DNA of 7,521 bases from an uncultured Saprospiraceae bacterium (GCA_938039305.1 CALHUZ010000573.1:1-7521), one strand, 5' to 3'; shown: positions 1 to 6,074, counted from the stretch's first letter. Notes: generated by a model not told the origin, from the letters alone. Program-made: numbers and translations.

Positions 1-401
1 CTATAGCCAAGCTTGATGTTGTAGTTGATACTCACTAAGTTGTTACTATTGATACGTGCTATTAAGTGATGATACTTAAGGTCTCTACATCTTTGCATCA
101 AGTGTATCTTCATCTTGGTCCCGTATCCTTTTCTAAGATGCTCATGATGACAATACACTGATGTCTCGGCAGTATACTTATATCCTTCTCTATCGCTATA
201 CTTTTTGATGATGCCCCAGGCCACAATCTTGCTTTCTATTGAGGCACACCAAAGTTCTTCTCGTTCATCCTGGTGATCCAAAATAGACTTGTAGTAGGTG
301 TTGGTTTTAGTCTCAAGATCCATTGTAGACTTGCCGAGGTAATAATTGTAGATAGAAGCTATCTCTCCACAATCTTTATGATCTGCTTTATGTATCTCCA
401 A
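1..401 (-). CDS. GNAT-family N-acetyltransferase (phosphinothricin acetyltransferase-like), 3' end missing
   Basis: Reading the minus strand gives an open frame of 133 codons that leaves the window still open. The N-terminus (MEIHKADHKD, then EIASIYNYY) has the layout of the phosphinothricin/methionine-sulfoximine acetyltransferase branch of GNAT. An AETSVY strand leads into HLRKGYGTKM at about residues 91-100, which is the R-x-G-x-G/A acetyl-CoA pyrophosphate loop. The later HHLIARINSNN...SINYNIKLGY stretch matches GNAT motif B. Family members move an acetyl group from acetyl-CoA to an amine of a small molecule in the cytosol; the substrate cannot be read here. No ATG fits the N-terminus. 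The frame is closed by TAA at 417-419, and TTG at 399-401 is the only usual start codon that retains the conserved N-terminal residues, so I chose it. No clear ribosome binding site precedes it. The gene is divergent from the dehydrogenase at 570. Confidence 0.85.
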   Translation of the reverse strand, partial: MEIHKADHKDCGEIASIYNYYLGKSTMDLETKTNTYYKSILDHQDEREELWCASIESKIVAWGIIKKYSDREGYKYTAETSVYCHHEHLRKGYGTKMKIHLMQRCRDLKYHHLIARINSNNLVSINYNIKLGY

Positions 402-528
402 GGTGGCAAATGATTGTTACGATATAAAAATATAAGATTTTGGAAAACTTGGATCAATATTGTTGAGTCAGATATGATTGTTTTTGTGTATATTAAAGTT
501 ATAATAAACTCTTTGTGCAAAAATGAGC

Positions 529-549
529 GTTATTATGATTGATAATAAC
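529..549. promoter_or_regulatory. Inverted repeat upstream of the dehydrogenase gene, possible operator
   Basis: GTTATTAT at 529-536 and ATAATAAC at 542-549 are perfect inverted copies around a 5-bp centre, ending 20 bp before the dehydrogenase start codon. The repeat lies in the 168-bp divergent spacer shared with the acetyltransferase gene. The rest of the spacer is AT-rich and holds no gene. The nearest plus-strand match to the Bacteroidota -7 element (TAnnTTTG) is ACTCTTTG near 508-515, with two mismatches, so no promoter is called. A role as an operator, perhaps for the nearby Lrp regulator, is inference. AT-rich DNA produces such dyads by chance fairly often. Confidence 0.3.
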
Positions 550-569
550 AAAAATGAAAGAAATAAGGT

Positions 570-1643
570 ATGATGAATAATATTGCTGTCTTAGGATTAG
601 GGAAAGTTGGAACGTTAGTGGCAACACTTCTGAGTAAGAGATTTAAGGTAACTGGAGTTGATAAGCAAGATCCTCATTATAGTTTCAAATTGCCATTTGA
701 TGTTGTGAAAGGAGATGTGTCTTCAGAATCATACCTATCGGACCTTTTGGATCAAAACGACGCTGTTGTTTCAGCGCTACCTTTCTTTTTAAACAAAAAG
801 GTAGCAGATATAGCTCATCAGAAAGGCATACATTATTTTGATCTGACAGAAGATGTTGAGACGACTCAGTATATAAGAGAACTTGCGGAGACTGCTACTT
901 CAGTGTTCGCACCTCAGTGTGGACTTGCTCCAGGATTTATAGGAATTGTAGGTTCTGATATGGCTCGTAAGTTTACTAAGCTTAGAGACATCGAGCTTAG
1001 GGTGGGCGCACTTCCTCGTTATCCAAATGGACTGCTGGCATATAGCTTTACGTGGTCGCCTGCAGGTGTCATCAATGAATATATTAACGACGCAGAGGTC
1101 ATACATAATGGGGTGAGAAAGATGGTGCCTTCGTTAGATGGGATAGAATACATCAATATCGAAGGGCAAGAGTTTGAAGCCTTTTCTACTTCTGGAGGTC
1201 TTGGTACTATGTGCGAGACTTATGATGGGAAGTTAGATACTCTTAATTATAAAACGATACGCTATCCTGGTCATGGTAAGCTTATGAAATTTCTGATGTA
1301 TGAGTTGATTCTAAAAGATGACAAACAACTGTTAGAAGACATCTTATCCAAAGCGAAACCGCCAGTCAAGGAAGATGTCGTTTATGTTTATGCTGTAGTG
1401 GAAGGTTGGAAAGAAGATCAGTTGCTAAGAGATGAGTATTTCAAAGGCTTCTTTCCTTTAGAGATTGAAGGTCAGACATGGAGGGCTATTTCATGGACTA
1501 CAGCTTGTTCTATCGCGTCTGTTGTAGAATTAGTAGCAGATGGGAAGTTAGCTTCTAAAGGCTTCATCAAGCAAGAGGATATTTCCCTTGATGATTTGCT
1601 TTCTACTGAAAGTGGAAGTTACTATCACAAGCAAGATGCATGA
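570..1643 (+). CDS. Saccharopine dehydrogenase / lysine 6-dehydrogenase family oxidoreductase
   Basis: This 357-residue cytosolic NAD(P)-dependent enzyme opens with a Rossmann fold whose dinucleotide loop is GLGKVG at residues 9-14. An acidic V-D pair follows at 30-31 after strand 2. The core contains CGLAPGF (117-123), STSGGLGTMCETY (206-218) and LNYKTIRYPGH (225-235). These blocks are shared by the saccharopine reductase branch (Lys9/AASS C-terminal half) and by lysine 6-dehydrogenase. The length is close to the roughly 380 residues of lysine 6-dehydrogenase. The family reactions are oxidative deamination of lysine at the epsilon carbon, or interconversion of saccharopine with aminoadipate semialdehyde plus glutamate. 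The sequence alone does not decide between them. Two ATGs are in tandem (570 and 573). AAGG at 565-568 is better spaced for the second, so the true protein may begin MNNIAVLG. The convergent Lrp-type regulator supports a role in amino-acid metabolism. Confidence 0.85.
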   Translation: MMNNIAVLGLGKVGTLVATLLSKRFKVTGVDKQDPHYSFKLPFDVVKGDVSSESYLSDLLDQNDAVVSALPFFLNKKVADIAHQKGIHYFDLTEDVETTQYIRELAETATSVFAPQCGLAPGFIGIVGSDMARKFTKLRDIELRVGALPRYPNGLLAYSFTWSPAGVINEYINDAEVIHNGVRKMVPSLDGIEYINIEGQEFEAFSTSGGLGTMCETYDGKLDTLNYKTIRYPGHGKLMKFLMYELILKDDKQLLEDILSKAKPPVKEDVVYVYAVVEGWKEDQLLRDEYFKGFFPLEIEGQTWRAISWTTACSIASVVELVADGKLASKGFIKQEDISLDDLLSTESGSYYHKQDA

Positions 1644-1647
1644 TGAG

Positions 1648-1675
1648 TTGATTCAATAAGTGATTATTGAATCAA
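1648..1675. terminator. Perfect 12-bp hairpin between convergent genes, probable bidirectional terminator
   Basis: TTGATTCAATAA (1648-1659), loop GTGA, and TTATTGAATCAA (1664-1675) form a perfect stem. It starts five bases after the dehydrogenase stop codon. On the minus strand its left half codes for the last residues and the stop codon (1664-1666) of the Lrp-type gene. The stem is AT-rich and no long T run follows on either strand, so it is a weak intrinsic terminator by the textbook rule. Its place between two convergent stop codons and its perfect symmetry favour a termination or 3'-end protection role. Confidence 0.5.
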
Positions 1676-2125
1676 TGGAGGGTTACGCTTAAAGGCACAA
1701 CCAAAGTCGACCATGCTTTCTGTGGTTACTATGCCACCGACTTTTTCAATCTTATTATATAGGATCTCCCTCATGTGTTCACTATTCTTTGCGACTATTC
1801 TTATGAATAGGGTATAGCTTCCACTGATGTGATAGCATTCTGTTACTTCAGGTATCTTCTTAAGAGCTTCTATAATCTCTTCAGTGATACTACCTTCGCT
1901 TATGGTGACTCCTGAGAAAGCGCCCCACTCATAGCCCATCTTTTTCTCATCGATTATGATAGAGTGTCTTAGGAGGATGCCATCTTTCTTTAAGCGATTC
2001 ACTCTTTGATGCACCATAGTATTGGAGATGCTTAATTCCTCTGCGATCTGAGAAAATGGTTTTTTACCATCTATCTCTAATTGCTTCAAAATGTCGATAT
2101 CGTATTGGTCAAGATCTTTGTCCAT
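1664..2125 (-). CDS. Lrp/AsnC-family transcriptional regulator
   Basis: This 153-residue protein has the standard Lrp length and two-part layout. An N-terminal winged helix-turn-helix spans about residues 7-55, with DQYDIDILKQLEIDGKKPF leading into the helices around SQIAEELSISNTMVHQRVNRL. A RAM ligand-binding and oligomerisation domain spans about 65-142 and carries the typical VTECYHISGSYTLFIRI core (94-110). Family members bind DNA as dimers or octamers and sense amino acids such as leucine, lysine or alanine. The effector cannot be predicted here. The gene converges on the lysine-type dehydrogenase, a likely target by position, and many Lrp proteins also control their own gene. AAGAGAGG sits almost against the ATG (one base away), closer than a normal ribosome binding site. 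The start is supported by the family N-terminus, MDxxLDxxDxxIL. A 144-bp spacer separates the gene from the three-gene unit upstream on the same strand. Confidence 0.93.
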   Translation of the reverse strand: MDKDLDQYDIDILKQLEIDGKKPFSQIAEELSISNTMVHQRVNRLKKDGILLRHSIIIDEKKMGYEWGAFSGVTISEGSITEEIIEALKKIPEVTECYHISGSYTLFIRIVAKNSEHMREILYNKIEKVGGIVTTESMVDFGCAFKRNPPLIQ

Positions 2126-2159
2126 GCCTCTCTTATTCTTTCTGCTTAAACTGAAACAG

Positions 2160-2190
2160 CAAGTATATGCTTTTTATACTTCCTAAGGAA
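2160..2190 (-). promoter_or_regulatory. Candidate promoter and operator of the Lrp-type gene (two adjacent dyads)
   Basis: AAGTATA (2161-2167) and TATACTT (2175-2181) are perfect inverted copies separated by 7 bp. An 11-bp palindrome, TTCCTAAGGAA, follows directly at 2180-2190. On the minus strand TATACTTG (2167-2160) differs from the Bacteroidota -7 consensus TAnnTTTG by one base and lies 35 bp before the ATG at 2125, a suitable distance. At the -33 position there is only TTCC (2190-2187), not TTTG. A dyad over the -7 element would suit autorepression. The rest of the 2126-2269 spacer is AT-rich, with AAAATCGATTTT near 2224 as a short palindrome and no gene. The promoter and operator roles are inferred from the sequence pattern only. 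Confidence 0.38.
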
Positions 2191-2269
2191 CGTAGAGACG
2201 AATATTAGCGTCAATTTTTATTAAAAATCGATTTTATCTAAAAATTTGACTTTGAGCATGCCCTTTTTT

Positions 2270-2548
2270 TTAGATTATCTCATCAAATGACTCTTCAATG
2301 GGCTTGGTCATAAGCGACAATACCTTGTCTCTTCCTTTTCTCATAGATCTGAATGCTTCGATAATTGAGTTCTTAACTTCAGGAAGTTCTATGTAAGAGT
2401 CAATGTCTTGAGTAGGATCGACATCTAATCGACCAAGCTTATAGCTTACTTCTCCAAATTCATCCTCTATTTTAAGTGTATGCCTTTCTTGATTCACAAA
2501 GAGAGAGCACTTCAAGTGGCCAAGATTGAACTCTTTAATTACGCGCAT
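2270..2548 (-). CDS. Conserved-looking small protein of unknown function, 92 aa
   Basis: I cannot assign this 92-residue protein to a named family. It looks soluble: no signal peptide or membrane segment is visible. The first half looks beta-rich (MRVIKEFNLGHLKCSLFV, then HTLKIEDEFGEVSYKLGRLDVD). The second half looks helical (about residues 56-82, VKNSIIEAFRSMRKGRDKVLSLM), and the tail is acidic. From memory it resembles an uncharacterised small protein seen in other Bacteroidota that starts M-x-I-x-E, has a KIE...YK...DV pattern and ends in a RF/FxSM helix; I could not check this. Its ATG lies 14 bp inside the end of the DUF2520 gene in another frame, so it is almost certainly cotranscribed and translationally coupled with it. 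A T8 run at 2264-2271 overlaps the stop codon, but it reads as A8 on the coding strand and is not a terminator for this gene. Confidence 0.75.
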   Translation of the reverse strand: MRVIKEFNLGHLKCSLFVNQERHTLKIEDEFGEVSYKLGRLDVDPTQDIDSYIELPEVKNSIIEAFRSMRKGRDKVLSLMTKPIEESFDEII

Positions 2549-3323
2549 AATGAGATTTAATTTGTTTTGTGAGGTAGTTGTATAGTTTCAGTTGCTCTGG
2601 ATATTCGGCAAGTTGCTTTCTATGTTTTGACAGTGTCTTGGTATCGTTTCTTACAGCAGGACCTGTTTGGGATTCATCGGGTGGAGTACCTTCTTTGATA
2701 CATCTTAAAGTCTCCTCCATGAGAGGAATCAAGTGTTGAATATCTAAGCCTTCAGTGTCACAGTATTCAGAAGCAAGTGTATAAATATAATTGACGAAGT
2801 TATTCACTAAAACAGCTGGGATGTGCAACTTTGAGCGATCCTGATCAGAAATCTCTATAACTTTATCGGAAACTAGACTGCCTACTTTTTTTAGTATCCT
2901 TTTGGTTTTCGCTGTGCTATGGCTGATGAATATCGGTATCTCCTCAAAGTTCACAGATCGTCCTTTCTTCAATGTTTGTAAAGGATAGAAGGCGCCAAAA
3001 TGAGAACTGTGATTAGAAAGTACATCGATAGAGCAACTGCCTGAAGTATGAGCAAGAACAGCTTTCTTAGAAATGATAGAGCCCAGATCTTCTGCAACAT
3101 TTGCAATAGCATCATCGCTTACAGCTAAGATATATAGATCCACGTCAGTCCAGATATTCTGGATCAGCGTTGTGGTCTGCACATCTATAGCCTTCATGAT
3201 CATTTTCAACCCCGTTTCAGATCTATTGTAAATCTGTAGATTTTCTACGCCAGCACGATGAAGGTTGAGAGCAATATGATAAGCCATATTGCCTGCTCCT
3301 ACAATAACTATTTTATAGTTCAT
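2535..3323 (-). CDS. Rossmann-fold and DUF2520 domain protein
   Basis: This 262-residue cytosolic protein has an NAD(P)-binding Rossmann domain at the N-terminus (VGAGNMAYHIALNL, residues 8-21, GxGxxA form) and ILAVSDDAI at 65-73. It then carries the signature blocks of the Rossmann-like/DUF2520 family: AHTSGS (91-96), GAFYPLQTL (110-118) and QTGPAVRNDTKTLSKH (219-234). The N-terminal half resembles pyrroline-5-carboxylate reductase and 3-hydroxyisobutyrate-type dehydrogenases, and such genes are often labelled that way. The C-terminal DUF2520 helical domain separates it from ProC. The family is widespread in Bacteroidota, and I know of no established substrate for it. The ATG directly follows the TAG stop of the upstream gene (no gap), and its 3' end overlaps the 92-residue gene, so all three are likely one operon. 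Confidence 0.88.
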   Translation of the reverse strand: MNYKIVIVGAGNMAYHIALNLHRAGVENLQIYNRSETGLKMIMKAIDVQTTTLIQNIWTDVDLYILAVSDDAIANVAEDLGSIISKKAVLAHTSGSCSIDVLSNHSSHFGAFYPLQTLKKGRSVNFEEIPIFISHSTAKTKRILKKVGSLVSDKVIEISDQDRSKLHIPAVLVNNFVNYIYTLASEYCDTEGLDIQHLIPLMEETLRCIKEGTPPDESQTGPAVRNDTKTLSKHRKQLAEYPEQLKLYNYLTKQIKSHYARN

Positions 3324-4202
3324 CTACTTCTTTCGTGGCTTGCCGATGAGCTCAAGATATCCATCGACTTGATCGTTAGGAACCGCCATCGCGAGATGAT
3401 AGTGACGAATTTTCCAACCTTCCTCTGTCATGACAATGACGCCACTTCCTCGACAGTCTCCCATCCATGTGTCCAAGAGTTCATCAAACCATCCAATTTT
3501 CCCATCTTCGGATAGCTGAACATTTCGTGAAAGTGTACTAAATGCCCAAGCGGATTCTCTTTCAAAGATTTCCTTTGACCATTCTCTCATTTCATCTCTT
3601 AGCCATCGCTCTGTTGCATCTGTACCGATATACACTGCGTCATTTGTCATACTTCCGAAAAATATATCTTCATCGGCATTAGCTGCAGCTAAATGCCAAT
3701 TGTCCATTAGGGTATTGATATCTCGTTCTTCTTTTGTCTTGCAGTTAGTTTTTCTTCTGGTGTCTGTGATGTTGCTTATTTTCCAACCATCAGAAAGGTG
3801 GATCATTTCAAAGACATTAACACCACAGTGGCTGAGGTCATCATTGACATAAAATGTGTATTCTGTCCAGACCTGAGCCATAGGCTCATCTATCTTGATG
3901 TCGTAAGACCAGATTTGTTCATCCCATACATCTGTTCTTGGTTGTCCAATAGCACTAATGAACCTTGAAGCTGGGCTACCTTTCTTAACGACTTGCTTGT
4001 CTTTGTTGACAATGACACTTGACAAAGCTGCTTCTGGTGTAAATAAATCAGTGACCATAGTGCTATCACCAGCACGCATGCCATCAAAGAGTCTATCGAT
4101 CACCTTAGTTATCTCAGATTCATTTTGGCTACAGAGAGTGTTGCTTGCTAAGAAGGTTAGCATGCTAAGTAAGCATAGAGGGATGAAGTTGTATTTCTGC
4201 AT
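3324..4202 (-). CDS. Secreted protein with two NTF2/SnoaL-like domains
   Basis: The chosen start is the ATG at 4200-4202 (292 residues). It has AAAAGG six bases upstream and opens straight into a Sec signal peptide (MQKYNFIPLCLLSMLTFLAS..., about 1-25). A GTG at 4221-4223 would add seven residues that spoil the signal. No lipobox is present. The mature protein holds two cystatin-like alpha+beta domains. The first (about 28-150) runs from ITKVIDRLFDGMRAGD to DGWKISNITDTRR. The second (about 160-277) has MTNDAVYIGTDATERW, then WFDELLDTWMGDCRGSGV and GWKIRHYHLAMAVPN, the pattern of the SnoaL_3/DUF4440 group. Such cone-shaped folds bind small hydrophobic molecules or act as isomerases or hydrolases; no catalytic set can be named here. 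The signal peptide points to the periplasm. It appears to be the first gene of the three-gene minus-strand unit. Confidence 0.85.
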   Translation of the reverse strand: MQKYNFIPLCLLSMLTFLASNTLCSQNESEITKVIDRLFDGMRAGDSTMVTDLFTPEAALSSVIVNKDKQVVKKGSPASRFISAIGQPRTDVWDEQIWSYDIKIDEPMAQVWTEYTFYVNDDLSHCGVNVFEMIHLSDGWKISNITDTRRKTNCKTKEERDINTLMDNWHLAAANADEDIFFGSMTNDAVYIGTDATERWLRDEMREWSKEIFERESAWAFSTLSRNVQLSEDGKIGWFDELLDTWMGDCRGSGVIVMTEEGWKIRHYHLAMAVPNDQVDGYLELIGKPRKK

Positions 4203-4464
4203 AAGACACCTTTTATGATGCACAATTTAAAGCATCTTAATCACTTGCAGGTGGCTAAGGGACTTGTGATACGATGATAATGATCAATTTCTTCTGTAGT
4301 CAGTGATATGAACAATCAGCTAAACCAATCAAATATGTAATTCAAGTTAGAAACAAGCTGGTTCGGCCATATAAGCTTTCTTTTTGGGGCACTTCAGCTC
4401 ATCTTTGAATTGTCATTGAAACACTAACAGCTCAAGTATTCATCCTTTACAAAACTTTAGTACA
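4203..4464. other. Divergent intergenic spacer with weak promoter candidates
   Basis: This 262-bp spacer separates the minus-strand NTF2-like gene from the plus-strand TonB_C-like gene and should hold both promoters. On the minus strand CATATTTG (4337-4330) has one mismatch to TAnnTTTG, with a TTG 16 bp upstream; it would give a leader of about 120 bases. On the plus strand CATCTTTG (4400-4407) also has one mismatch and lies 57 bp before the ATG at 4465, but its nearest TTG (in the TTTTTGG at 4381-4387) is too close for a standard -33 element. A near-palindrome, CACTTGCAGGTG, sits at 4242-4253. Only reading frames of about ten codons are present, and no RNA gene is recognisable. Confidence 0.3.
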
Positions 4465-4890
4465 ATGAAACATTTAAAAATTGCCCTCGGATTATTATTC
4501 GCTTTAGCGATATCTCAAACTGGACTATATGGTCAAAATCTTTATAGTTCTGCTTCACAACCTATCCTTTTAGAAACAGCTGCTGAATTAGCTTTGAATA
4601 GTCAGAAAATAGATGATACTGCGGTATCGGATGTTACCAAGTTTATCCAAGAAAATATTGATTTCCCTTTTGAAGAACTCCAATTTATTAATGAAGTGAA
4701 GTTTGTTGTGGAGGTAGATGTTGATGAGTCGGGTAAGGTAGTTGGTAGAAGAATTTCCGATCCTTCAGATACCAGTTTTGAGAAAAGTATATTAGAGAAT
4801 TTAGAAATGCTAAAGCGTGTTTCTCCAATCACTAAAGGAGGACTGCCGATTAGAAAGACGATACAAATACCAGTGACATTTACACTGTGA
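4465..4890 (+). CDS. Small secreted protein with a TonB C-terminal-like domain
   Basis: This 141-residue protein starts with a Sec signal peptide (MKHLKIALGLLFALAISQTGLYG), with likely cleavage before Gln24. A short spacer follows, then a domain from about residue 55 to the end with the TonB_C pattern. FIQENIDFP (60-68) corresponds to the usual FIxxNIxYP. VKFVVEVDVDESGKV (78-92) is the two-strand hairpin, and SPITKGGLPIRKTIQIPVTFTL is the closing block ending in PVxFxL. True TonB proteins keep an uncleaved inner-membrane anchor and a long Pro-rich linker. Both are absent here, so this is probably a free periplasmic relative that could bind an outer-membrane or envelope partner, not an energy transducer. 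No ribosome binding site is obvious, as is common in the phylum. An intrinsic terminator 40 bp downstream suggests a single-gene transcript. Confidence 0.8.
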   Translation: MKHLKIALGLLFALAISQTGLYGQNLYSSASQPILLETAAELALNSQKIDDTAVSDVTKFIQENIDFPFEELQFINEVKFVVEVDVDESGKVVGRRISDPSDTSFEKSILENLEMLKRVSPITKGGLPIRKTIQIPVTFTL

Positions 4891-4930
4891 TAAAAGCATA
4901 TGAACTTATTTGTTAGTGGATCGATAGATC

Positions 4931-4970
4931 AAAAAAAAGCGAGGGGTGCAAAGGCGTCCTTCGTTTTTTT
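4931..4970 (+). terminator. Rho-independent terminator after the TonB_C-like gene
   Basis: An A-rich left arm followed by CGAGGGG (to 4946) pairs with TCCTTCG and the T run at 4957-4970. The loop is TGCAAAGGCG and one G (4939) is bulged. The stem is about 14 bp including the A-T pairs, and T7 (4964-4970) follows the GC part. The A tract on the other side could let it work from the opposite strand too. It isolates the TonB_C-like gene from the kinase gene. TACTTTTA at 4970-4977, one base from the Bacteroidota -7 consensus, begins on the last T of the terminator and may start the kinase transcript, but this is weak. Confidence 0.72.
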
Positions 4971-5012
4971 ACTTTTATGTACAGTCAAAAGAATATGAAT
5001 TAACTTGTGGAT

Positions 5013-6074
5013 ATGTTTAGGATATTGAGGCCATGTATTGAGCATCTCGGATTTGATGATAGGCGATTGATGCTTATTGGCATCCCGCTGATGTCATTAT
5101 TATTTCCTGTGCTACTTGATCTAAATGCTGGTGCTGAGAAAGAGCTTGGTTTCTTTACCCATCAAGTTCCGGAGTCCATGATATTCGTTACGGGTTTTTG
5201 GTTTTGTTATAGATGGTTGATTATAGGGCTTAGGAAGAAGTATGGGCCGACAGAAGATATAAATAGGAGGATAACAAAATTGGTCTTGGTAGTATTAGTC
5301 TCTGCACCGATTCTAAAGCAGGTGTTTGAGTTCGTGGCTTTTGTACTCTTAGCCATTTGCGATATTCATGATCATGCTATGCCTGACCCACTGCGCTTGA
5401 TGGTCAGTATCTACTTGCCATCGTTTTTGATTCTGGCCATATATGAGGCAGCTTATTATGCGGCCCACTATAAGCAAGCTATAATAGATAGGCAGAGAAT
5501 AGAAACGCAACATGTCAACATAGAATTAAGTAACCTTAGAAACCAAATCAATCCTCACTTCCTTTTCAATAGTTTAAATACGCTCATGAATTTGATCCCT
5601 ACGGATCAAGAAAGAGCTATGAACTATCTATCAAAACTTTCTAAGTTTTACAGGTATGCGGTTGGAGTTAAAGAGGAGAAGCTAATTCCACTTAGTAAAG
5701 AAATAGAATTTGCGAATCTCTTTGTAGACCTGCTCCATGAGAGATTTAGAGATGCTCTTGACGTCAAGATTATAGTCGATAATGAACAGGGACATATGAT
5801 TCCTCCTTTGAGCTTACAACTATTGATTGAGAATGCCGTAAAGCATAATGTCGTTTCAAAGGATGCTCCATTAAGTATTGAAATAGTATTGGATGCAGAG
5901 GAAGGCGAAATAGTGATCTCTAATAACATTCAGCGAAAGCTAAATTCAGTAGAGTCTTCGGGAATGGGGCTTTCTAATATCAAAGAGAGATTTAAATATT
6001 TTACTTCTCGACCTGTGAAAGTTGTTCAAAATATAGAACTGTTTCAAGTAGCACTTCCTACAATTATGGCTTGA
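5013..6074 (+). CDS. LytS-type membrane sensor histidine kinase
   Basis: This 353-residue inner-membrane kinase probably has four membrane helices in its first 155 residues (about 19-38, 55-74, 90-117 and 129-152). It has no recognisable periplasmic sensor domain, so the sensing element is likely within the membrane. A short coiled-coil linker (IIDRQRIETQHVNIELSNLRNQ) leads into the LytS/YehU-type His_kinase domain. Its phosphoacceptor motif is QINPHFLFNSLN, with His at residue 182. The HATPase domain has an N box, LLIENAVKHN (270-279), and a G-box-like SSGMGLSNIKERF (316-328). The enzyme should autophosphorylate on His and pass phosphate to the LytTR regulator 47 bp downstream. The ATG at 5013 is chosen; a GTG two codons earlier (5007) is also in frame. 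Neither has a clear ribosome binding site. The signal it senses is unknown. Confidence 0.92.
   Translation: MFRILRPCIEHLGFDDRRLMLIGIPLMSLLFPVLLDLNAGAEKELGFFTHQVPESMIFVTGFWFCYRWLIIGLRKKYGPTEDINRRITKLVLVVLVSAPILKQVFEFVAFVLLAICDIHDHAMPDPLRLMVSIYLPSFLILAIYEAAYYAAHYKQAIIDRQRIETQHVNIELSNLRNQINPHFLFNSLNTLMNLIPTDQERAMNYLSKLSKFYRYAVGVKEEKLIPLSKEIEFANLFVDLLHERFRDALDVKIIVDNEQGHMIPPLSLQLLIENAVKHNVVSKDAPLSIEIVLDAEEGEIVISNNIQRKLNSVESSGMGLSNIKERFKYFTSRPVKVVQNIELFQVALPTIMA

Noticed and set aside
900..1106. Minus-strand frame of 68 codons inside the dehydrogenase gene
   Set aside because: It lies wholly opposite a well-supported gene, has no family resemblance, and has no promoter or ribosome binding site.
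2264..2271. T8 run as a terminator for the 92-aa gene
   Set aside because: It reads as A8 on the coding strand and no GC stem precedes it on the plus strand beyond the 6-bp GCATGC.
2535..3323. Pyrroline-5-carboxylate reductase (proC) as the name of this gene
   Set aside because: Only the Rossmann half is similar; the AHTSGS, FYPLQT and QTGPAxRxD blocks belong to the DUF2520 family.
3258..3515. Plus-strand frame of 85 codons opposite the DUF2520 and NTF2-like genes
   Set aside because: It crosses the join of two clear minus-strand genes and its protein has no recognisable pattern; it is a coding shadow.
3890..4218. Frames on both strands within the 5' part of the NTF2-like gene
   Set aside because: Both are shadows of the signal-peptide-bearing gene and lack independent support.
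4203..4464. Small RNA or short peptide gene in the largest spacer
   Set aside because: Frames are only about ten codons long and there is no terminator-like hairpin or recognisable RNA fold in it.
4602..4832. Minus-strand frame opposite the TonB_C-like gene
   Set aside because: The plus-strand protein has a signal peptide and a recognisable domain; the antisense product is low-complexity and Ser/Thr-rich.
5648..5929. Minus-strand frame opposite the histidine kinase core
   Set aside because: It sits opposite the conserved kinase motifs, and its sequence is simply the reverse of them.
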